A stretch of 64,000 nucleotides of DNA from Candidatus Binatia bacterium (lineage in GTDB: Bacteria > Desulfobacterota > Binatia > HRBIN30 > BPIQ01): NCBI GenBank assembly GCA_026004195.1, contig BPIQ01000002.1:992585-1056584 (forward strand). Direction: 5' to 3'. This document shows, one piece after another, positions 1 to 7,197 of the stretch; within the stretch, counting starts at the first letter, position 1, and every line of letters starts with the position of its first letter. The notes under the pieces are model-generated. The model saw only the letters and a program-made list of their open reading frames with translations. It was not told where the DNA came from and did not search any database. Both the position numbers and the translations under genes were made by a program.

Positions 1-2017
1 GGCGGAGCCGCTTATGATCGAGACTCGTGACGGGGTCGTCGAATACGATAGGAGACTTGTCCGGCTTGAGTGACGCCTCTGCCAGGAAGTCCGCCAGGGC
101 GATGACTTTCTGCTCACCTTCGGAAAGGATCTCGCTGAGCCCGTGTTCTGGCGTGAGCAGCTTGCGCCGCCGTGCTTCGCCCTCGCGGCCGGGGAAATCG
201 AGGTTGACGGTCGGCGCGCGCAAGAACTCGCACTCCTGCTTGAAACGGCTCTCGAACTCGCGATTGATGACCTCCGTGCTCGCGCGCTTGGCCGTTTCCG
301 TTAGACTACGCTTGATGCCCTGGAAACGGGCAAGGTGCGCTCGGGCGCGGTCCGCCCACTGAGCGGCGACCGCGAACTGGCGGATCTGAGGAAGGAGATC
401 CCGGAGAGTCCTGCGAGCTTCCAGCTCGCGGAGGCGTTTCTGGGCCGCAGCCAGTGCCTGCTCCCGCTCTTCGCCCTGCTTGCGAAGATCAACCAGGCTC
501 TTTTCGATCGACGCCACAGCGGCCTCGAGCGTCGCGGGTGCTTGCCGCAAGTGCTCAGGAAAGGGCGGACATTCCTGGTCCGCTGCGAAAGCCTCACGCA
601 TGCGACGAGCGTGTGCCACGCAGTCGCGTGCCATGACCAGGGGATTCGGCGGATGTGCAGGGTCCTCCGCGGCCTGGATGAGCCGTTCGATACCGGTCGC
701 CGCCTCATCCACGCCGAGCTCCACGATCGGGCGCTTCAGCGCCTCCAGGGATCGCCGTGCCTCGTCAACGGCCCTGCGCAGCTCTGCGTTGCAGTAATCC
801 CTGTACTTCTGGAGCAGTGCGACGGCCGCGTTGCCGAGCGGCTGGCGGCAGTAGATGCAGGGCTCCCCTGCCTGGGGGTACGGCTCGATACCCAACTGGC
901 GGATGTAGGCCTCCGCCGCTTCGACGAACTCCTTCCAGGCATCGCCGAGGATTCCGGGAACGGACTCGCCCGAGAGCGCCTCGCGGGTCGCGCGCTCGTG
1001 CCTCCGCGTGGCTTCACGGAGCGCGGAGAGAGCGCCGGCATACGCATCCCGATCGAACTCGGCGATCGCGTCCGCGATCACACGCGCTGCCTCGTAAACC
1101 CGTCGCTGCTCCTCGGCGCGCTGGATCGCCTGCCGCACGGCCCCTGAGCGCAGTGCTTCCACCTGGTCCCGCAGGCCGGATAGCTCCGCCTCTTCAGCCT
1201 CGGTCACCTCTGCGGCAGATTCCAGCTCTCTCAGGTCCGTCGAGGGACCGAGCGCCTCGATCTTGGGGTAAAGTGCGCTCTCGCGGCTGAACCTGCTGAC
1301 GAACGGGTTCCCTTGCGGTTGCCGTGACCGTCGGGCCTCCTCGAACTTGGCCTGAACCCTCTCGATCCCGTCCGTGACCAGGGGATACAGCGAGAGCTCG
1401 GCCGGCGTGTAGGTGTAGCTCAGATCCTCCGCGAGATGGACGACTGCGGCCCGAGCATCGAACACGTCGATTCGGGTGAGCGGTTCGACGCCTTGCTCCC
1501 CTTGCCATTCGATTGTCCGGTCCTCCTCGCCAACCCGGACCCGGACCTCTGCGCGCGGACCGTCCGCTTTAGTTGGGAGGTGGATGTTTGGCAGTACCGG
1601 CTCCGCCGTACGCACGGCAGCCGCGCGCTTCAGGATGCGGACATAACCGGTTTTCCCGCTTGCATTCTCTCCGAAACAGATCGTCAGCCGCGGGTGGAAC
1701 TCGATTTCCTGATTCGGAGCGAGAGCATTCACGTTTTCGAGGTGCTTCAGTCCGACGAGCCGGATCGGCAAACCGGCCGAAGCTGCGAGGCCGCTCGCCG
1801 TCAGGGAAGGCACGTCCTCCGGTTGCCCATCCGCGAGATCCTTCTCCCTGAGAAGCAGCTCGTAGAGCGCTGCAATCCGCTCATCGGAAAGCCGGCGCCG
1901 CGTCGCGATGACTTCCCCGACGAGTTTTCGGACCCACCGGTCCTGCCCATTCGCCCATTCCACGAGCATGTCAAGGCCTGAGGGCGGACGCGGGACAGTT
2001 TGCTCATCTGCGGTCAT
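1..2017 (-). CDS. RloC-like zinc-hook AAA/ABC ATPase (3' end outside window)
   Basis: Starts at the ATG at 2017, which overlaps the stop of the upstream TIGR02391 gene by 4 bp (ATGA), and runs off the left edge after about 672 residues. Visible motifs are a Walker A GENASGKT at residues 116-123, a long charged coiled-coil region containing a CIYC zinc-hook motif at 387-390, an ABC signature LSEGEQ at 631-636, and a Walker B PIVFDDPVTSLD with acidic residues around 660. This order (P-loop, coiled coil with CxxC hook, signature, Walker B) is that of RloC, an SMC/Rad50-like ATPase linked to type I restriction loci whose C-terminus is an anticodon nuclease. That C-terminal part lies beyond the window, so tRNA cleavage is inferred from family and location, not seen. 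It could instead be another AAA_13-type ATPase. Confidence 0.85.
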   Translation of the reverse strand, partial: MTADEQTVPRPPSGLDMLVEWANGQDRWVRKLVGEVIATRRRLSDERIAALYELLLREKDLADGQPEDVPSLTASGLAASAGLPIRLVGLKHLENVNALAPNQEIEFHPRLTICFGENASGKTGYVRILKRAAAVRTAEPVLPNIHLPTKADGPRAEVRVRVGEEDRTIEWQGEQGVEPLTRIDVFDARAAVVHLAEDLSYTYTPAELSLYPLVTDGIERVQAKFEEARRSRQPQGNPFVSRFSRESALYPKIEALGPSTDLRELESAAEVTEAEEAELSGLRDQVEALRSGAVRQAIQRAEEQRRVYEAARVIADAIAEFDRDAYAGALSALREATRRHERATREALSGESVPGILGDAWKEFVEAAEAYIRQLGIEPYPQAGEPCIYCRQPLGNAAVALLQKYRDYCNAELRRAVDEARRSLEALKRPIVELGVDEAATGIERLIQAAEDPAHPPNPLVMARDCVAHARRMREAFAADQECPPFPEHLRQAPATLEAAVASIEKSLVDLRKQGEEREQALAAAQKRLRELEARRTLRDLLPQIRQFAVAAQWADRARAHLARFQGIKRSLTETAKRASTEVINREFESRFKQECEFLRAPTVNLDFPGREGEARRRKLLTPEHGLSEILSEGEQKVIALADFLAEASLKPDKSPIVFDDPVTSLDHKRLR

Positions 2018-2883
2018 CCGGTGCCCCTCCTCTCTTCTGCCAAGGCCCTGGTCACCCGCTTGAATAGCAGGCTGACGAAGCACAGCCGTTCGATCGCGTC
2101 CATCGCGGACATCTGCTCGACATCGCCGTGGCTGTAGAGGTTCCTCATGCCGGACATGGCGCCCATGGTGAGGAACTTGAAGCCTTCTTGCTCGCTTCGG
2201 TCGTTGGCGGTCGTCAGGGCGTTGAGCGCGATGGGCGGCGGTTCGCCGCCGAAGGCTTTCGCCATCAAGTCGCGGCCGAAGGTCTTGTGATCGCCGAGGG
2301 TGTCTTGGACGAACTTCTCGAAGCGCTCCAGGGCCTTGCGGACGGCCTCGTTGAAGTGGCCGTCGCGAAACATCTCCGCGACGTCGTCCGCGAGCGCTTC
2401 GTGCAGGTCCAGGCGGTCGAGCAGCGCCACCATGTCCTGGGAGGGGTGCCGGACACGGCTCGGTTCGGGAATCTCGATGGCCTGGAGGTCCTCGCGGATG
2501 CGAAATCCCAGAACCTCCATCGGCTCCGCGATGGCGTCGAGGTGCTCCTTGGTCACTCGCTCGCCCTTGCGGGCCTTCCACTCGACGCCGCCGCGGACGA
2601 TGGCGAGGACCAGGGCCTTCGGCTTCCTGGGATAGCGCCGAATGACGTTTTCGAGCAAATGCGCGATGTCCGCCTTCTTGTTCCTCTGCTTCTTCCAGCA
2701 ATCCTTGAGCCCCATGTCGTCAGCGACCTTGCGGACACAGAAACCGGTCCCCGGGGACGTGGAAGGCGCGATCTCCGCCAGCGCGGCAGCAAGTCGCTCG
2801 ATCTGCTCCCGCCGTGCCTTCGTGATGCGCATGGCCGGCTTCGCTTTGGACGGCCGTGTTTTCCTCGAGCCACGACGGGTCAT
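2014..2883 (-). CDS. TIGR02391 (Ymh-type) protein with HEPN-like RxxxxH motif
   Basis: 289 residues from the ATG at 2883, whose first bases overlap the hsdS stop (ATGA); its own stop overlaps the start of the RloC-like gene in the same way, so the three are translationally coupled. The N-terminal 150 residues are basic and not recognised. Residues 165-260 look like the TIGR02391 family: FRDGHFNEAV at 172-181 and GAMSGMRNLYSHG at 241-253. The latter contains R247-x4-H252, the spacing of the catalytic motif of HEPN ribonucleases, to which I believe this family has been related. Such proteins are frequent in restriction and abortive-infection loci. The RNase role is inference; the family match is fairly secure. 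Confidence 0.75.
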   Translation of the reverse strand: MTRRGSRKTRPSKAKPAMRITKARREQIERLAAALAEIAPSTSPGTGFCVRKVADDMGLKDCWKKQRNKKADIAHLLENVIRRYPRKPKALVLAIVRGGVEWKARKGERVTKEHLDAIAEPMEVLGFRIREDLQAIEIPEPSRVRHPSQDMVALLDRLDLHEALADDVAEMFRDGHFNEAVRKALERFEKFVQDTLGDHKTFGRDLMAKAFGGEPPPIALNALTTANDRSEQEGFKFLTMGAMSGMRNLYSHGDVEQMSAMDAIERLCFVSLLFKRVTRALAEERRGTG

Positions 2884-4131
2884 GCGCTCGCCTCCTTCAA
2901 AGCCTTCGCCTGCTGCTCCATCTCCTGGAGCAGCTCCTTCATGTGTGACTCGCGCCAAGAGCGAGTGAGCGTCGTGTCGAACGCCTTGGCCAGCACGACT
3001 GCGAAAAGGTGATCGAGCAGGTGTTTGCTGGCTTGGCGCCGCTCAATCGACAGCCGGCGGTGCTCGACAATTGACGTGACCTTGTTCAGCGTATGTGGGT
3101 CGGGCACCGGGATCTCGAACTGCATGAGGTCGGGTGTGTCCAGTTTGCGCGTGCCGTGCCCCGCGGTTCGGACGAGCGAACTCAAAACGGGCTTCGCGAG
3201 GTAGAGTGCCGCCCAGACGTACGGTCCGGTCACGTCGTTCTTCTTAGGAATGAGCGCCTTCATGTCCTGGTTGATCGTGACAGGCCGGAGGTTGATCGCG
3301 ATGGGGATGTCGCGCGCGAGGATCATGCCGCGGACAACGATCAGGACGGCCCCTTCGTTGATGAGGGACAAGGTCGTATCGGACAGCGCGGCCAGCGATA
3401 CGTGATCCTGGCTGTCACAGAGGAAATCGCGCTTCATGTCCTTCGGAGACACCCACGGCACCTCGCCGTCCCAGAAGCGCTCCGCCTTCTTGGAAGGGGT
3501 TGCCCCGCTCACCGGGTCCACGAGTGCTTTTAAAGGCTTGCACTGCGGGCTCCCCGCCCAGGTTCGAGGGCTACCGAGGGTTCGAGCCAGGAGGGCCGGG
3601 AGGATGCGGTCGGCTTTGGCGTCGGCTTGGGCGCGGAGGCGGCGGAGGCGGTCGGCCTGGTCGAGGATCTCGACGATGCGGCGCTGTTCGGAGAGGGGAG
3701 GGAGGGGGACTCTGGGCCCAGAACCTGTCGAGAATGACCCGTGGCATCTTCGCCCCGGTGACGAACTGGGAAGCGTAGGCCGAGAAACGTCGGCTGATCT
3801 CAGGTAGTAGCCGAGGTACTCGCGCAGAACGAGTTGCGGTCTTTCGGGCGAAGGGGCATGAGTTCGGTAGTCGCTATAGCCCGGCTTCGTCGGGAACGCC
3901 GACCTTGTTCAAGGTACGGCCGGAGCTTCGAATAGAGGACGTCTCCTTCATCGAAGACGAAGGTGGAGTTGCCGGCGGAAGCAGCAGGCTTGACGCACTT
4001 GGTCGATGACGCGCCCGCGTTGGCTCTCGATGTGCTCAAGGCCGTAGTGCCAGCTCGTCGGTTGCAGGGCGAAACCGCCGCGGCTGCTGTCGGCGCGATT
4101 TCGAGCCAAGCGGTACCCGCGGCCACTCCAT
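2880..4131 (-). CDS. hsdS: Type I restriction specificity subunit HsdS, first half frameshifted
   Basis: HsdS chooses the DNA target of the HsdM and HsdR complexes through two target-recognition domains (TRDs). The second half is an uninterrupted frame from about 3720 to 2880. It holds the central conserved helix LPPLSEQRRIVEILDQADRL, then GATPSKKAERFWDGEVPWVS (start of TRD2), about 213 residues, and a C-terminal coiled coil. The first half (about 4131-3720) is only readable by switching frames repeatedly: MEWPRVPLG (probable start, 4131), HYGLEHIESQRGRV, FDEGDVLYSKLRPYL, TTELMPLRP, LREYLGYYLRS and FVTGAKMPR are each in different frames. As given, full-length HsdS cannot be made. The stop overlaps the next start by 4 bp. 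The cause could be decay of TRD1 or local assembly error. Confidence 0.8.
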
Positions 4132-4138
4132 CACAACC

Positions 4139-4275
4139 CCTCCACTTCTTCAGCAGCTTCTCCAGCCCCTCGGTGATCTCCTCTCTCGATCGCGAGCGCC
4201 TGCCGGATCAGCCTGACCGGGGTCTCGACGGCCCGCCGCTCGGCGACGCGGGTTGCGCAGGTAGCCGTCGCTCAT
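4139..4275 (-). repeat. Degenerate second copy of the hsdM 3' end
   Basis: Between the yhcG stop (4272) and the hsdS start, mixed reading frames encode RVAERRAVETPVRLIRQALA followed by ITEGLEKLLKKW. This closely resembles the last 40 residues of HsdM (PRVAEPV..., AELIREVLAIEKEITEGLAK) encoded at about 5620-5502. At the DNA level an 18-base stretch, from GGAGATCACC to GAGGGGCT, is shared. The two copies flank the yhcG-type gene. A 41-codon frame starts at 4275 with ATG overlapping the yhcG stop, but it does not follow the HsdM-like frame and is probably not a real gene. Confidence 0.65.
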
Positions 4276-5505
4276 CGCTTGTGTTCCTTCGGCCTCCGGG
4301 CCTCCAGCCGCCGCCGCGTCTCGGCGATCTCCGCGGCGAGGAGCTTTTCGTCGGGCAGCGCCGTGCGGTACTCGGCGGCGAGCACCTTGTTCGGCAGGTT
4401 GTCGAGGGCGTAGTGCGCGAGCGCCGCGTTCTTCTGCGCGCAGAGGATCAGGCCCACCGGAGGGTTTTCGCCGTCGCGCGTCCAGTGCTCGGCGGCGTAG
4501 TTGAGATAGACGTGCATCTGGCCGGCGTCGGCGTGGGTGAAGCGGCCGAGCTTCAAGTCGATGAGCACCAGGCAGCGCAGGCGGCGATGGTAGAAGACGA
4601 GGTCCACCCGGTACCATTCGTCGCCAATGCCGCAGCCGCTTCTGCCGGCCCACGAAGCAGAAGTCGCCACCCAGCTCGAGCAGGAACTCCTCCAGACGGC
4701 GGACGAGGGCCTCCTCGAGCTCGCTCTCGGAATACTCGTCCTTGAGGCCCAGGAACTCGAGGATGTAGGGATCCTTGACCTCCTCCTCGACCGCGACCTC
4801 GTCGCCCGCCGCCGCGCGGGCGCCTTTGCGAAGCATGGCCGCCTTGTCGCGCGAGAGCGCGGTGCGCTCGTAAAACTGGCTCTCGATCTGCCGTTCGAGC
4901 TGGCGGACCGACCAGCCGCCGCGCAGCGCTTCGGCTTCGTAGAAGCGCCGTGCCTCGTCGCTCTTGAGCGAGAGCAGGCGGACGTAGGCCGACCAGGGGA
5001 GTGGAAAGCACCCGGCCAGTTGCGACAGTCGCGAAACCGCAGACGCCATCTGCGCCTTTCGATGCGAGTCCGGCGAATCTTGGGTCCGCTTCGATTCCGC
5101 AGACAGCGTCTGCAAAATCTCCGGGTCGCCGGATTTGCCAGACAGCGTCTGGCGAATCCTATCGGGCGGATAGGCGAGGTAGAACTGCCGCATCTGTTGG
5201 AGGTTCTGGCGCGAAAATCCCCGGCCGAAGCGGCTCGAGAGATCGTGCGCCAGGCGTTCGATCGTCGCCGTCCCATAGCCAGCCCGCGCGCTTCCGCCCT
5301 GCTCGTACTCCACGATGCGCCGGCCGATCTCCCAGTACGTCGCCGTCATCAGTGCGTTGACGGCGCGAGCGGACGTCCGCCTGGCCTCCTCGAGAAGATC
5401 TACGATCCCGCCGACCAGGGTTTCGTACGCGGGCGCCGTGCTGTGGCGCGACGCGGCGGCCTGAGCGGCACGGACAAGGGATCGTTCGCTGCGGCGCCTG
5501 GTCAC
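4272..5505 (-). CDS. yhcG: YhcG/DUF1016-type PDDEXK nuclease domain protein, one frameshift
   Basis: Starts at the GTG at 5505, overlapping the hsdM stop by 4 bp (GTGA). The N-terminal part (residues 20-250) is the DUF1016 N domain, with ATYWEIGRRIVEYEQGG, RGFSRQNLQQMRQFYLAYP and GWSVRQLERQIESQFYERTA. Near 4630 one extra base shifts the frame: FVGRQKRLR must continue as IGDEWYRVDLVFYHRRLRC and LVLIDLKLGRF, the PDDEXK core (VDL then IDLK), then AALAHYALDNLPNKVLAAEY to the stop at 4272. As written, the nuclease core is out of frame. YhcG proteins are known passengers of type I restriction operons, probably accessory nucleases. Apart from the slip the sequence is well conserved, so the lesion is recent or a sequencing artefact. 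Confidence 0.85.
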
Positions 5506-7178
5506 GATTCGACCTCCCGCAAAAGCTTCGCGAGCCCCTCGGTGATCTCCTTCTCGATCGCCAGCACCTCGCGGATCAGCTCCGCCGGGTCCTCCTCGGG
5601 GACCGGCTCGGCGACGCGGGGCTTGTAGCGGGAGCCGGCGAGGTTCCAGTCGTTCTCGGCGATCGTGTCGAACGGCGCCCACCACGAACGCGGCTCCTCG
5701 CTTCCGGCCGGGAGCAGGGCGCCGGCCTCGACGCCGGGCGGCCGCTCGAACTTCGCCGCCTTGTACTCGGCCCACGCCGCCAGCAGGCCCGGGATGTCGT
5801 TCTTCTCCGGCGTCTCGGGCCGCCCGCCGCCCTGGATCTTGTCCGGGTCGTAGCCGTCGTTTCGGACCTCGTAGAACCAGACGTGCTTCGTCGCAGCCTT
5901 CCCCTTCGCCGGCTCGGTCTTCGGGCGGCGGAAGACGAGGACGGAGGTCTTCACCCCGGCGTAGGGCTTGAAGACTCCGGCCGGAAGCGAAACCACGGCC
6001 TGGAGCTCGTACTCGCGCAGCAGCTTCTCGCGCAGCTCCTTGTGGGCCGAGGTCGAGCCGAAGAGCGCGCCCTCGGGCACGACCACCGCGCAGCGCCCGC
6101 CCGGCGCGAGCGAACGCATCATGAGCGCCAGGAAGAGCAACTCGCTCTTCTTCGACTTCGTGGGCAGGTCCTGACGGATCGACTCCTTCGGGATCTGACC
6201 GGCGAAGGGCGGATTCGAGAGGATCACCGAGTAGCGGCGGTTCAGATCGTCCTCCGTGAGACCGCTCATCTCGGAGAGCACGTTGGCGCGCTTGAGGTTT
6301 GCCTTGCGGATCCCGTGGAGCACGAGGTTCATCATGGAGATGCGCATCATCTGGCGGGAGACGTCGGTGCCGTAGATCGAGGCCTCGAGCCGGCCCCAGT
6401 CGGGGATCTTCTCGCCGGGCCCCTTGCGGTAGGTCTGGAGGTTGGGAATGTCCTTCTTGGCCTCCTCGAGCGTCTGGCCACGTTTCTCCAGCCACTCCTC
6501 GCCGTAGATCGGCACCTCCTCGGGCTCCTCGCTGTAGCGGGCGAGGATGTAATCCACGACGTCGATGAGAAAGCCCGCTGTGCCGCAGGCGGGGTCGTAG
6601 ATCGTGTCGCCGAGGTCGGGATCCACCATCTCGACCATGAACGCGCGGATCTGGCGCGGGGTCCGGAACTGGCCGTTCAGCGCTGACTGGCCGAGGTGGG
6701 TGAGCAGGTACTCGAAAATGTCGCCCTTGACGTCCGGGCCGAGCTTGCGGAAGTCGATCGAGTCGAGCTCGTCGATCACCTGCTTGAGCACGTTCGGGTC
6801 GACGATCTCGAGGACCGCGTCGCGGAAGTACTCGGCGACCTGCGGCTCGTCCTTCACGAGCGAGGCCATGTAGGGAAAGACTTCGTCGCGCAGGAAGTCG
6901 CGCAGCTCGGTACCGCTCTTGAAACGCCACTTCGACCAGCGGAAACGCTCGGCCTGACCGGGGAAGAGCCGCACGCCGTTGCCGGTACCGGCTGCGTGCG
7001 TACCGCCTCCAGCTTGCAGGAGGCGGCCCCTGAGCTCCCGGGTCGCCTCCTCTTCGTCGAGGAGCTTCAGGTAAATGAGGTAGGAAATCTGCTCGATGTA
7101 GGTCACGGGATTGGTGACCCCGCCCGCCCACAGGATGTCGGTGATGCGGTCGAGCTTGCGGCGCAAGTTCTGATCCAT
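5502..7178 (-). CDS. hsdM: Type I restriction-modification DNA methyltransferase subunit HsdM
   Basis: Intact, 558 residues. HsdM forms the adenine-N6 methyltransferase with HsdS and protects host DNA. An N-terminal helical domain (1-150) is followed by GQFRTPRQI (169-177), the SAM-binding motif DPACGTAGF (195-203), IYGTDVSRQMMRI (268-280) and the catalytic NPPF (322-325). The C-terminal end EEDPAELIREVLAIEKEITE is a coiled coil that in this family contacts HsdS. The ATG at 7178 is 19 bp after the hsdR stop, with a GGAGGGAAGAAGG ribosome-binding stretch between them. The stop overlaps the GTG of yhcG. All methyltransferase motifs are present, so modification could work if an HsdS is available. 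Confidence 0.95.
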   Translation of the reverse strand: MDQNLRRKLDRITDILWAGGVTNPVTYIEQISYLIYLKLLDEEEATRELRGRLLQAGGGTHAAGTGNGVRLFPGQAERFRWSKWRFKSGTELRDFLRDEVFPYMASLVKDEPQVAEYFRDAVLEIVDPNVLKQVIDELDSIDFRKLGPDVKGDIFEYLLTHLGQSALNGQFRTPRQIRAFMVEMVDPDLGDTIYDPACGTAGFLIDVVDYILARYSEEPEEVPIYGEEWLEKRGQTLEEAKKDIPNLQTYRKGPGEKIPDWGRLEASIYGTDVSRQMMRISMMNLVLHGIRKANLKRANVLSEMSGLTEDDLNRRYSVILSNPPFAGQIPKESIRQDLPTKSKKSELLFLALMMRSLAPGGRCAVVVPEGALFGSTSAHKELREKLLREYELQAVVSLPAGVFKPYAGVKTSVLVFRRPKTEPAKGKAATKHVWFYEVRNDGYDPDKIQGGGRPETPEKNDIPGLLAAWAEYKAAKFERPPGVEAGALLPAGSEEPRSWWAPFDTIAENDWNLAGSRYKPRVAEPVPEEDPAELIREVLAIEKEITEGLAKLLREVES

Positions 7179-7197
7179 CGTCTTCCTTCTTCCCTCC

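Noticed and set aside
335-1147. 270-codon plus-strand frame in the RloC-like region
   Set aside because: It is antisense to the coiled coil and zinc hook of the ATPase, which has clear Walker and signature motifs on the minus strand.
4150-7131. 993-codon frame joining hsdM-overlapping sequence to yhcG
   Set aside because: Its first half is out of frame with hsdM. Only the part from the GTG at 5505 is a real (YhcG) protein, and that changes frame near 4630.
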